Part shown: positions 1 to 7,096 of the stretch, piece by piece | How the letters are laid out: every line of letters starts with the position of its first letter | Position numbering within the stretch: position 1 is the first letter of the stretch | Assembly (NCBI GenBank): GCA_019347855.1 | Contig: JAHWKO010000038.1 | Span: forward strand, 1 to 20,267 | Direction of reading: 5' to 3' | From: Actinomycetota bacterium | Lineage (GTDB): Bacteria > Actinomycetota > Nitriliruptoria > Nitriliruptorales > JAHWKO01 | Length of the DNA: 20,267 nt | The notes under the pieces: generated by a model | The model's database searches: none | The model's input: the letters and a program-made list of their open reading frames with translations, nothing else | What the model was told of the DNA's origin: nothing | Position numbers and translations under genes: made by a program

Positions 1-756
<756 letters not shown>

Positions 757-858
757 CTACGTGCCTCCTTGGTTCTGTTGGGTGTTCTTGGTTCTTCGAT
801 CTGGTGGTGCTCGGTGCTGGTGGTTCTTAGCGCCGGTGTTGCTGGGCGCTGGCGTGCG

Positions 859-878
859 GCGGGGCGGGTGCGCCCCGC
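859..878 (-). other. GC hairpin in the groES-groEL spacer
   Basis: A perfect 7-bp G/C stem (GCGGGGC / GCCCCGC, 6-nt loop) begins eight bases after the groES stop. No T-run follows, so it is not a classical intrinsic terminator. It could be a processing or partial attenuation site that sets the GroES:GroEL ratio, or a chance feature of GC-rich DNA. The rest of the 129-bp spacer shows only the groEL ribosome-binding site. Confidence 0.35.
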
Positions 879-885
879 TCGTGGC

Positions 886-1197
886 TCACTCGTTGATGAC
901 CGCGAGGATGTCGCGCGCCGAGAGGATCAGGTACTCCTCGCCGCCGACCTTGACCTCGGTGCCGCCGTACTTGCTGAACAGCACCGTGTCACCCTCGTTG
1001 ACGTCGACCTGGATCAGATCGCCGGTCGTCTCGGAGCGCTTGCCGGGACCCACGGCGATGACCGTGCCCTGCTGCGGCTTCTCCTTGGCGGTGTCCGGGA
1101 TCACCAGGCCCGAGGCGGTCGTCTGCTCCTCGTCATCGATCGTGACGAGGACGCGGTCCTCGAGCGGGCGGATCTTGACCTGGGTAGCGGTGGCCAA
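886..1197 (-). CDS. groES: Co-chaperonin GroES (10 kDa)
   Basis: GroES is the heptameric lid that closes the GroEL folding chamber. The 103-residue protein has the expected [11 protein letters not shown] start, the mobile-loop region around [12 protein letters not shown] and the later [15 protein letters not shown] strand. The start is taken as TTG at 1197 because it lies six bases after an AGGAGG sequence. It also aligns with the first Met of other GroES proteins (MATATxVxIKPLEDR). The frame is open farther upstream, but those codons precede the predicted promoter and cannot be translated from it. A TTG start is unusual for such a highly expressed protein. It is the first gene of the groES-groEL operon and is preceded by two CIRCE-type elements, so HrcA repression is expected. 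Confidence 0.96.
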   Translation of the reverse strand: MATATQVKIRPLEDRVLVTIDDEEQTTASGLVIPDTAKEKPQQGTVIAVGPGKRSETTGDLIQVDVNEGDTVLFSKYGGTEVKVGGEEYLILSARDILAVINE

Positions 1198-1277
1198 CGT
1201 GCCCTCCTGAAAGTTCGAAGTTGTGTGTGTGTGTTTCTGGCAAGCTCGCGGGTCCGGCGCTGCGCTCTGATCGAGCG

Positions 1278-1304
1278 TTAGCAGTCGGACCCGTCGAGTG
1301 ATAA
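1278..1304. promoter_or_regulatory. Second (imperfect) CIRCE element
   Basis: TTAGCAGTC and GAGTGATAA are separated by exactly nine bases. The CIRCE consensus is TTAGCACTC-N9-GAGTGCTAA, so each arm has one mismatch. Its centre is 32 bp, about three helical turns, from the centre of the stronger CIRCE at 1310-1336. It would lie around or just after the transcription start, in the DNA encoding the groES leader. HrcA binding is inferred. Confidence 0.7.
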
Positions 1305-1306
1305 CG

Positions 1307-1335
1307 ACGTTAGCACTCACCCCTGGAGAGTGCAA
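1307..1335 (-). promoter_or_regulatory. groES-groEL promoter (-35 TTGCAC, 17 bp, -10 TAACGT)
   Basis: On the minus strand TTGCAC (1335-1330) is followed after 17 bp by TAACGT (1312-1307), a good housekeeping-sigma spacing. The -35 sits in one CIRCE arm and the -10 starts in the other, so HrcA bound there would block RNA polymerase. The predicted start near 1300 gives a leader of about 100 nt. Confidence 0.65.
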
Positions 1336-1336
1336 A
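1310..1336. promoter_or_regulatory. CIRCE operator (HrcA-binding site)
   Basis: TTAGCACTC, a 9-bp spacer, then GAGTGCAAA. Eight of nine arm positions pair, and the spacing is the canonical nine bases. CIRCE is the operator of the heat-shock repressor HrcA, whose activity depends on GroE in studied bacteria. Here it covers both promoter hexamers of groES-groEL. Confidence 0.92.
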
Positions 1337-1616
1337 ACGGGGGGCGGAGCGCCTGCCGACGTTCGCGTGAGATCCGCGTGAACGCTCGCTCCGGCCATCC
1401 GTAGGCGACGTTCACGGTGCCGACCGTAGGGAACGGCGCAGGCCACCCCGAGCGCCCGCGCATGGTTGCGCGCTCAACGCACACGCTCGGACCGCTCCGA
1501 TCGGCTGTCCGAGCCCGCGCACCTGTTCGCGACGCGTTCCCGAGACCATGGTCAGATGGGGGTGGTCGGTGCGCAGGAAGTCGCGTTGCATCCGGCGAAA
1601 CTGGACAAGCAGGACG
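1337..1616. other. Noncoding divergent region between groES and the BldD-like gene
   Basis: No convincing gene is seen here. Reading frames crossing the region have no family resemblance and overlap the promoters. It holds an interrupted palindrome at 1485-1514 and a possible promoter for the plus-strand gene with -35-like TGGACA at 1602-1607 and TAGAAC at 1624-1629. The latter is weakly supported. Confidence 0.5.
1485..1514. repeat. 30-bp interrupted palindrome
   Basis: Arms GCTCGGAC (1485-1492) and GTCCGAGC (1507-1514) are perfectly complementary over 8 bp. The 14-bp interval contains an 8-bp palindrome, CCGATCGG. It lies in the divergent intergenic region about 190 bp upstream of the BldD-like gene. 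It could be an operator or an RNA hairpin. The function is unknown. Confidence 0.5.
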
Positions 1617-1654
1617 GGACTTGTAGAACTAGACAGGACATGTAGAACTAGACA
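1617..1654. repeat. 19-bp tandem direct repeat upstream of the BldD-like gene
   Basis: Two adjacent copies of GGACWTGTAGAACTAGACA (1617-1635 and 1636-1654) differ at one base. Each copy has TGT and ACA at the ends of its conserved core. The repeat ends about 50 bp before the start codon, within the likely promoter or leader. Two helically phased operator half-sites, perhaps for autoregulation, are one explanation. Confidence 0.75.
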
Positions 1655-1706
1655 CGTAGACGAATGTTCGGGACCGGACATCGCGAAGACGACGGAAGGC
1701 CCAGTG

Positions 1707-2249
1707 ATGGCGGACGACATCCGCTCCGGCGACGCCAGCAACGGCCAGGCGGGGCAGACCGACTACCAGCTGGAGCTGGGACAGCGCCTGCGGCAGATCC
1801 GCTCGCAGCAGGGCCTCACCCTCCAGGAGGTGGAGGAGCGCAGCGACGGCGAGTGGAAGGCCGTCGTCGTCGGCTCGTACGAGCGCGGCGACCGCGCCGT
1901 GTCCGTCGCCAAGCTCGCCCGGCTCGCCGGCTTCTACGGCGTGCCGGTGTCCGAGCTGCTCCCGGAGATCCCCGAGGGCGGGTCTCGCGGCATCGACACC
2001 GGTCGCGTGCCCGAGGCTCGGGTGAAGCTCGATCTGAGCTCGCTCGAGCGCGACGAGACGTCCAACCGCTACGCCCCGGTCCTGCGCTACGCCAAGACGA
2101 TCCAGGTCCAGCGCGGTGACTACAACGGCCGCGTCCTGACGCTGCGCACCGAGGACCTGCGGGCGCTGGCGATCCTGTACGCCACCTCGGCCGACGACCT
2201 GATGGAGCGGTTCAGCGACGAGGGGCTGCTGGTCGGCGCCAGCGCCTGA
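1707..2249 (+). CDS. BldD-family transcriptional regulator with c-di-GMP-binding signature
   Basis: This is a 180-residue DNA-binding regulator closely resembling Streptomyces BldD. The N-terminal XRE-type helix-turn-helix spans roughly residues 21-85 and includes QLELGQRLRQIRSQQGLTLQ and WKAVVVGSYERGDRAVSV, nearly the BldD sequence. A linker follows, then a C-terminal domain with RYAKTIQVQRGDYNGRVLTL. In BldD the signature RxD-X8-RxxD binds a tetramer of cyclic-di-GMP and drives dimerisation. Here it is intact as R136-G-D138, eight residues, then R147-T-E-D150. The ATG at 1707 follows GGAAGG, and an in-frame GTG lies immediately before it. It is the only plus-strand gene, divergent from groES and convergent with the GNAT gene. 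A 19-bp tandem repeat upstream suggests an operator. The C-terminus is about as long as in BldD. Confidence 0.9.
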   Translation: MADDIRSGDASNGQAGQTDYQLELGQRLRQIRSQQGLTLQEVEERSDGEWKAVVVGSYERGDRAVSVAKLARLAGFYGVPVSELLPEIPEGGSRGIDTGRVPEARVKLDLSSLERDETSNRYAPVLRYAKTIQVQRGDYNGRVLTLRTEDLRALAILYATSADDLMERFSDEGLLVGASA

Positions 2250-2287
2250 GGCTCTGGGCAGGCTCTGAGGCTCTGGGCACGCTCTGA
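2247..2287 (+). repeat. 19-bp tandem repeat that copies the stop codon of the BldD-like gene
   Basis: The unit TGAGGCTCTGGGCASGCTC starts at the stop codon (2247-2265), repeats at 2266-2284 with one mismatch, and a third TGA follows at 2285. Because 19 is not a multiple of three, the three TGAs fall in all three frames. The remaining convergent gap to 2324 has short GC-rich inverted repeats but no clear terminator. Confidence 0.8.
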
Positions 2288-2323
2288 GGGAGACTCACCC
2301 CGCCGCCGGCGCGGTCGCACGGC

Positions 2324-3175
2324 TCACGTGCGGATCGCGAGCCGCCACTCCTCCTGATCGACGAACCCCGCGCCCCGGTAGGTGCGCAACGCGACCGCGT
2401 TGTCGGCACGCACGTGGAGCGACACGGGACGGTCGGGGCGTCGCTCCAGGCAGCGGCGGACCGCGGCGGTCACCGCCCCGAGCCCCAGCCCCCGCCCGCG
2501 GACATCGGAGCGCGTGCAGATGGCTGCCAGCTGCGCCCCCCACCGGTCCGAGTCGACCGCGTACTCCAGCTTGACCACCGGGTCGCCAGGGTCGCCGACG
2601 CAGGCGACGGTCCCCCGTCCGACCGCCTTCTGCATCCGTTCCCGGTACGCCTTCAGTCCGGACCGGCCGGGGTGGGGGCCGTACGCGTCGTCGATGTGCA
2701 GCTGGACGGCGAGCGCGGCCAGTCCGTCGACGTCGGCCGGGACCGCGGCCCGCAGCCCCGGGTCGGGGACCGCCTCGGGCCCGGGGACGCGCTCGGGGTC
2801 CACGACCTGGAACCGCTGCACGTGGATGATCACCGCGGGGTCGTCGTGGTAGGGGTCGAGCAAGCCCTCGGCCGCGGCGGCGTCACCGACGACCAGTCGC
2901 CAGCGCCGGACGGGCATGCCCGCCTCGGCGATGATCCCGGCGTCGCCACCCGGCACGAGCAGCTGCCGGGGCAGGATGATGCACGAGGCCCATCGATCGC
3001 CGTCCTCGACGACCCGGACCACCGATGGACCCCGCGCCTCGATCGTCGCGAGCGAGAACATGTGCCGGACGGCACCCCCGGGAGAGCACGGCCAGTTCGC
3101 GAGCCGATCGACCACCTGCCCGACCTCGTCCTCCGAGATGCGACGCCAGCGGGGACCGCCGAGCAGCGGGGGCAT
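2324..3175 (-). CDS. Two-domain GNAT-family N-acetyltransferase
   Basis: A 283-residue protein whose C-terminal half (about 138-283) is a GNAT fold. The acetyl-CoA pyrophosphate loop is VRGRGLGLG at residues 225-233. A later ADNAVALRTYRGAGF segment (258-271) is typical of the motif-B helix and the following strand. The N-terminal 135 residues form a separate domain that I do not recognise confidently, and the substrate is unknown. The ATG at 3175 lacks a strong ribosome-binding site. It lies 54 bp after the tsaD stop, at the end of the t6A gene block, with three 14-bp repeats in the gap, so it may be read through from tsaD. It ends 74 bp from the convergent BldD-like gene. Confidence 0.85.
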   Translation of the reverse strand: MPPLLGGPRWRRISEDEVGQVVDRLANWPCSPGGAVRHMFSLATIEARGPSVVRVVEDGDRWASCIILPRQLLVPGGDAGIIAEAGMPVRRWRLVVGDAAAAEGLLDPYHDDPAVIIHVQRFQVVDPERVPGPEAVPDPGLRAAVPADVDGLAALAVQLHIDDAYGPHPGRSGLKAYRERMQKAVGRGTVACVGDPGDPVVKLEYAVDSDRWGAQLAAICTRSDVRGRGLGLGAVTAAVRRCLERRPDRPVSLHVRADNAVALRTYRGAGFVDQEEWRLAIRT

Positions 3176-3187
3176 CTCAGGCGGTCT

Positions 3188-3232
3188 TCATCAGGCGGGC
3201 GTCATCCGGCGGGCGTCACCAGGCGGGCGTCA
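3188..3232 (-). repeat. Three 14-bp tandem repeats starting at the tsaD stop
   Basis: On the minus strand the unit TGACGCCCGCCTGR or a close variant occurs at 3232-3219, 3218-3205 and 3204-3191, and another TGA follows at 3190. The first TGA is the tsaD stop. The 14-bp period puts TGA codons in all three frames. The block fills most of the 54-bp spacer before the GNAT gene. Confidence 0.85.
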
Positions 3233-4309
3233 CGAGGAGGCGTCCCGGTTCCACCGACCCGGCACCCGGCGCCGCTCCGGAGGTCCTGCCGGCTCGGTGA
3301 GCGGGAGGCTGGGGTCGATCGCGAGCCCGAGCGAGGTCGACACCCCCGTCGCGAACAGGTTCGATCCGGCTGCCGCCACCATCGCCCCGTTGTCGGTGCA
3401 CAGCACCGGGGACGGGGCCAGCAGCCGGAGGCCCTGCTGATCGCAGACCTCCTGCATCCGTGCCCGCAACCGGCTGTTGGCGGCGACGCCCCCGGCGATC
3501 ACGACCGTCTCGAGACCGCGGTCGGCCGCGGCGGCCACCGTCTTCTCGAGCTGCACGTCGACGATGGCCTCCTGGAACGAGGCCGCGACGTCGGCAATGT
3601 CCGGTTCGGCGCCTACGTCCTCCAGCCGACGCAGCTGCCGGATCACCGCGGTCTTGAGCCCGGAGAACGAGAAGTCGAACGTGTCGTCGCCGGACAGGGG
3701 GCGCGGGAAGTCGAAGGCCTTGGGGTCGCCCTCGCGGGACAGGCGGTCGATCTCGGGGCCCCCGGGGAAGCCCAGGCCGAGGAACCGCGCGATCTTGTCG
3801 AACGCCTCGCCGGCGGCGTCGTCCAGGGTGGCGCCGAGCTCCTCGAAGGTGGCGCCGCCGTCCGGCTCGGGGGTCATCTCGACGAGGCTGCTGTGCCCGC
3901 CTGACACGACCAGCGCGAGCAGCGGGTGATCGAGCTCGCCGTACTCGAGCTGCGCGGCGATCACGTGGGCCTGCAGGTGGTTGACGCCGATGAAGGGCAG
4001 GTCCTGCGCGAGCGCGAGGGCCTTGGCGCCCGCGACCCCCACCAGCAGCGCCCCGGCCAGGCCGGGCCCCGCGGTGACCGCGATCGCGTCGAGATCGCCG
4101 AGCCGCGCCCCAGCCTCGACCAGCGCGCGCTCGATCGCCGGCTGGAGCTGCTCGAGGTGGGCGCGAGCCGCGACCTCGGGCACCACCCCGCCGTAGGGGG
4201 CGTGCAGGTCGACCTGCGAGGCGATCACGTTGGCTCGCACGCGCAGGCGGTCCTCGACCACCCCGACGGCGGTCTCGTCGCACGACGTCTCGATGCCGAG
4301 CACCAGCAT
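3230..4309 (-). CDS. tsaD: tRNA N6-threonylcarbamoyladenosine synthase subunit TsaD
   Basis: TsaD transfers the threonylcarbamoyl group to A37 of ANN-decoding tRNAs, working with TsaB and TsaE. The 359-residue protein begins [16 protein letters not shown], the ASKHA phosphate-binding start. It carries metal-binding histidines H111 and H115 (NHLQAH), the VVSGGHSSL loop and [10 protein letters not shown]. Its length is normal for the family. The ATG at 4309 is chosen over upstream in-frame starts because it matches the conserved N-terminus and overlaps the rimI stop by one base (TGATG), which implies translational coupling. The last ~20 residues are a basic, variable tail. The gene order tsaE-tsaB-rimI-tsaD is a known actinobacterial cluster. 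Confidence 0.97.
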   Translation of the reverse strand: MLVLGIETSCDETAVGVVEDRLRVRANVIASQVDLHAPYGGVVPEVAARAHLEQLQPAIERALVEAGARLGDLDAIAVTAGPGLAGALLVGVAGAKALALAQDLPFIGVNHLQAHVIAAQLEYGELDHPLLALVVSGGHSSLVEMTPEPDGGATFEELGATLDDAAGEAFDKIARFLGLGFPGGPEIDRLSREGDPKAFDFPRPLSGDDTFDFSFSGLKTAVIRQLRRLEDVGAEPDIADVAASFQEAIVDVQLEKTVAAAADRGLETVVIAGGVAANSRLRARMQEVCDQQGLRLLAPSPVLCTDNGAMVAAAGSNLFATGVSTSLGLAIDPSLPLTEPAGPPERRRVPGRWNRDASS

Positions 4310-4932
4310 CAGCGATCCCCCGGCAGGGCGGCCACGGCGACCGCCAGGTCGTGCAGCCACATGATGATCGCGTCCTCGCTGTCGCCGGCCGGCCCGTCCG
4401 GGTAGTAGTCGCGGCGCACGCCCACGGGGGCGAACCCGAACCGGCGGTACAGGCGACGGGCGGCCTGGTTGCCCGCGCGGACCTCGAGAGTGGCGGCGAC
4501 GGCACCGCGCTCGACCGCCCGCCGCAGCAGTGCCGTCAGCAGGAACGGGGCGATGCCCCGGCGTCGGTGCGTCGGGGCGACGACCAGCGTCGTGATGTGG
4601 ACCTCCGCGCCGTCGGTCCGGTTCCCGTTCCCCCCGTCGCCGCGCCCACTCTCCTCGTCGAAGGGCCCCCCGCCGTCTTCGCCCGCGTTCACCGTCATCA
4701 GGCCGCCGTACGCGACCACCGACCGGCGCAACCCGAACCAGCCATCCGGCAGCGTCCCGACGAGGTAGTCGCGGTCCCCACGGCGCCCCAGCTCGGAGGC
4801 GAAGACCGCACGCGACCAGCCCTGGGCGTACACCTCCGACTCGATGCGGTGCACCGCGTCGAGGTCGCGCGCACGCATGGCACGCACCCGCAGGTCCGCG
4901 GGCGCCGACGTCCTGGCCACGACCACCGCCAT
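4309..4932 (-). CDS. rimI: RimI-like ribosomal-protein / N-alpha-acetyltransferase (GNAT)
   Basis: RimI acetylates the N-terminus of ribosomal protein S18 in E. coli, and actinobacterial forms have broader specificity. This 207-residue protein shows the GNAT pattern: [19 protein letters not shown] near residues 18-35, [21 protein letters not shown] (112-132) with the acetyl-CoA loop, and [28 protein letters not shown] (150-177). It is longer than the usual ~150-165 residues. One reason is a Gly/Asp/Glu-rich insertion at about residues 83-109, between two core strands. The ATG at 4932 overlaps the tsaB stop by one base (TGATG), and its own stop overlaps tsaD in the same way. Location between tsaB and tsaD supports the RimI call. 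The actual substrate is inferred. Confidence 0.9.
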   Translation of the reverse strand: MAVVVARTSAPADLRVRAMRARDLDAVHRIESEVYAQGWSRAVFASELGRRGDRDYLVGTLPDGWFGLRRSVVAYGGLMTVNAGEDGGGPFDEESGRGDGGNGNRTDGAEVHITTLVVAPTHRRRGIAPFLLTALLRRAVERGAVAATLEVRAGNQAARRLYRRFGFAPVGVRRDYYPDGPAGDSEDAIIMWLHDLAVAVAALPGDR

Positions 4933-5639
4933 CACGTCCCCCCGCTCAGACGGGCGCGGGTCTCCCAGCCGATCCGGGCGTCGGCCTGCCGCAGGTACAG
5001 CGGGTGGAGCTCCTCCTGGCGCTGGGTCTCCTCGCGGAGGAACCGCGGGATCGCCAGCTCCGCGAGGTCCGCGGCGTCCGGGGAGGCCATCTCGATGCCG
5101 GCGAGCTCGGCGTCGACCTCGCGCAGCACGTCGGCGTAGCGGACCCCGCCGTCGCCGATCACGAGGCACTCCTCGCCGGAGGCCTCGATCTCGCCGGCCA
5201 GCTTCGTCGGCGCCCCGATGCGCAGCTCGGTCGAGCGCTGCACCCCCCCGGGGACGGTCCGGTAGAAGGCCCAGAACAGCTCACCGCGCCGCGCGTCGAT
5301 CGCCGCGCAGATCAGCCGCCGGGCGTAGCGCAGCTGGAAGGCCAACACGTCGAGGCCGCACAGGCCCACCACCGGCAGCCGCTGGGCGGCGGCGATCGCC
5401 CTGGCGGTCGCGATCCCCACCCGCAGCCCGGTGTACAGGCCGGGACCCAGTCCGACGGCGACCCCGTTCAGGTCGGTGGGCCGCCGGCCGGCCTGCCGCA
5501 GACAGAAGTCGATCGCCGGAGCCAGGAACTCGCCGTGGCGCTGCGCGAGTCCCAACCCGGCCGACGCGAGGACCCGGTCCTGGTCGGCGAGGCAGACCGA
5601 CGACCGGGGGGTGGACGTATCCAGGCTGAGGATCAGCAT
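4932..5639 (-). CDS. tsaB: t6A biosynthesis protein TsaB
   Basis: TsaB is the inactive TsaD paralogue that scaffolds the bacterial t6A transfer complex. The 235-residue product starts [17 protein letters not shown] and has [15 protein letters not shown] at about 61-75, the family's GPGSFTGLRIG-type motif, then [13 protein letters not shown]. The C-terminal half is variable, as usual. The ATG at 5639 directly abuts the tsaE stop (TAG at 5642-5640) with no spacer. The gene then overlaps rimI by one base, so tsaE-tsaB-rimI-tsaD reads as one coupled unit. Confidence 0.95.
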   Translation of the reverse strand: MLILSLDTSTPRSSVCLADQDRVLASAGLGLAQRHGEFLAPAIDFCLRQAGRRPTDLNGVAVGLGPGLYTGLRVGIATARAIAAAQRLPVVGLCGLDVLAFQLRYARRLICAAIDARRGELFWAFYRTVPGGVQRSTELRIGAPTKLAGEIEASGEECLVIGDGGVRYADVLREVDAELAGIEMASPDAADLAELAIPRFLREETQRQEELHPLYLRQADARIGWETRARLSGGT

Positions 5640-6287
5640 CTACGCGTCACCCTCCGCGTCTGGGATGTCAGGGTTCGCCACCTCGCCGTCCGCCCCTCCA
5701 GGGTCGTCCACGTCAGGCTGTTCCGCCTCTGGGTCAGCCAGCCACCGGGACAGCTCGCTGGCGAGCTCGTCCAACCGCGGCGCCCACATCCCGGTCCCCA
5801 GCAGGTCGATCCGTCGCTCGTCCTCGCCCCCGCCGTGGTGCAGCTCAACCTCGAGCCGGTCCGACGGCAACAGGGTGCGCACGGCGTCGCCCCACTCGAC
5901 GAACGTGATCTGGTCGGGGCCGAGGACGGTCTCCTCGCCCAGCTCGACGACGTCCTGCAGACGGTCCAAGCGGTAGACGTCGACGTGCACGAGGTCGATG
6001 TCCCGGCCGTCGCACCGGGCCGGGTAGGACCGGACGATGTTGAACGTCGGGGAGGTCACCCGCCGGTCGACCCCCAGGCCCGCGGCAGCCCCCTGCACGA
6101 AGCAGGTCTTGCCGGCGCCGAGGTCGCCGCTCAGCGACACCACGTCCCCGGGACGCATCGCCCCAGCCAGGACCCGAGCGAGCGCGCGCGTGTCATCCGC
6201 GCCCCGGGTCCGGACGCCGACGAACGTCGTGGTGCGCAGCTCGGCAGTCGATCGATCCGGTGACCAGCCCCGCGCGGGATCCTGCAT
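5640..6287 (-). CDS. tsaE: t6A complex ATPase TsaE, with acidic C-terminal extension
   Basis: TsaE is the P-loop ATPase that drives TsaBD turnover. The 215-residue protein has the Walker A sequence GDLGAGKT (54-61), VTSPTFNIV (78-85), HVDVYRL (101-107) and FVEWGD (129-134), all typical. It is longer than the usual ~150-160 residues. About 25 residues precede the core, and the last ~30 (186-215) are very acidic and rich in D, E, G and P with no recognised motif. The ATG at 6287, preceded by an in-frame GTG, lies ten bases after the glycosylase stop. A farther upstream ATG at 6332 would overlap that gene and is less likely. Confidence 0.93.
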   Translation of the reverse strand: MQDPARGWSPDRSTAELRTTTFVGVRTRGADDTRALARVLAGAMRPGDVVSLSGDLGAGKTCFVQGAAAGLGVDRRVTSPTFNIVRSYPARCDGRDIDLVHVDVYRLDRLQDVVELGEETVLGPDQITFVEWGDAVRTLLPSDRLEVELHHGGGEDERRIDLLGTGMWAPRLDELASELSRWLADPEAEQPDVDDPGGADGEVANPDIPDAEGDA

Positions 6288-6297
6288 CACGCCAGGA

Positions 6298-6933
6298 TCA
6301 CGACGCGGGCGAGGTCGCCGCGTGGCGAGCATGCAACTCCGCGAGCGCGTCTCCCGCCCGCGCGATCCGCCCACCGACGATGCCAGCGGCGGTCCCCACG
6401 TCACGGCGGAGGCCCGCCATCGCCCGGCCGTTGCCCTGGAGCGCGGTCTGCGGGTCGTAGGTCGGGATCACCGTCACGCCGCCGACGTCCAGGCGGTGAC
6501 CGGCCAGCCGGTGCAGCGGCACCTCGCGGCCGAGCAGCAGGTCGACGACGAGCGCCCCGAACGCGACCACCACGGTCGGCGACAGGTGGCCGAGCTGGGC
6601 GCGCAGGAACGGGGCGCAGCTGTCGATCTCGTCCGCCGTCGGGGGACGGTGCTTGGGGGTGCGGCACTTCACGACGGTGGTGAGGTAGACGTCCTCGCGG
6701 GTGAGGCCGTGGCCGAGCAGCAGGTTGTCGATGAGGTTGCCCACGGCGCCCGCGAACGGTTCGCCGCTGAGGTCCTCGTGGCGCCCCGGTGCGTCACCGA
6801 CGAGCACCAGATCCGCCGCGGGATCTCCCTGCCCGAACACGACCTGGGTACGCCCCTCGTGCAGGGCGCAGCGGGTGCACGCCGACGCCTCGGCGGCGAG
6901 CGTGTCCCACGTGGGGAGGGTGTTGGCGGGCAT
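6298..6933 (-). CDS. Family-4-like iron-sulfur uracil-DNA glycosylase, with altered motifs
   Basis: Family-4 glycosylases remove uracil from DNA and hold a [4Fe-4S] cluster. The 211-residue protein has the expected four-cysteine pattern C19-x2-C22, C90 and C106. It also has [21 protein letters not shown] (45-65) and [12 protein letters not shown] (82-92). Two deviations stand out. Motif 1 is GDAPG where GEAPG is usual, and motif 2 reads PTYDPQTAL (157-165) where family members normally have YHP, so the usual histidine is aspartate at residue 160. Activity or specificity may therefore differ. The ATG at 6933 follows AGGAAG at good spacing, and tsaE starts ten bases after its stop. UDGX or another glycosylase subgroup is an alternative, but no KRRIH-like segment is seen. 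Confidence 0.85.
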   Translation of the reverse strand: MPANTLPTWDTLAAEASACTRCALHEGRTQVVFGQGDPAADLVLVGDAPGRHEDLSGEPFAGAVGNLIDNLLLGHGLTREDVYLTTVVKCRTPKHRPPTADEIDSCAPFLRAQLGHLSPTVVVAFGALVVDLLLGREVPLHRLAGHRLDVGGVTVIPTYDPQTALQGNGRAMAGLRRDVGTAAGIVGGRIARAGDALAELHARHAATSPAS

Positions 6934-6958
6934 GGTCTTCCTGTGGGCGCTGTTCCTC

Positions 6959-7041
6959 GGTGGGCGCCGCGCGACGGGGCTCGAACCGGGGCCCCACGGA
7001 GGTGGTTCTCCGCGGGACATCGTACCCCGACGCCGCCCACC
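6959..7041 (-). other. Cloverleaf-like structured spacer, possible RNA element or tRNA remnant
   Basis: Within the 163-bp spacer before the glycosylase gene, GGTGGGCG (7041-7034, minus) pairs with CGCCCACC (6966-6959). It encloses three hairpins: CGGG/CCCG (7029-7013, 9-nt loop), CGGAG/CTCCG (7012-6997, 6-nt loop) and GGGGC/GCCCC (6995-6976, 10-nt loop containing GGTTCGA). Size and branching resemble a tRNA, but arm and loop sizes do not fit one. It could be a leader structure, a degenerate tRNA or chance in GC-rich DNA. Confidence 0.35.
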
Positions 7042-7096
7042 CCGGGGCACCGTGCGGGTGCAGCCGCGGCGCCATCCGCGCGTCCATGCACCGGGG

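Noticed and set aside
1198..1446. In-frame N-terminal extension of GroES to an upstream ATG
   Set aside because: It would begin before the predicted promoter and adds residues absent from the GroES family.
1412..1741. Minus-strand open frame in the groES / BldD-like divergent region
   Set aside because: It has no recognisable motif, covers the BldD-like promoter and start codon, and has no supporting ribosome-binding site.
6961..7041. Canonical tRNA gene
   Set aside because: GGTTCGA and an 8-bp closing stem are present, but the T-stem has mismatches with standard spacing. The distance to the closing stem is too long, and no 7-nt anticodon loop can be drawn.
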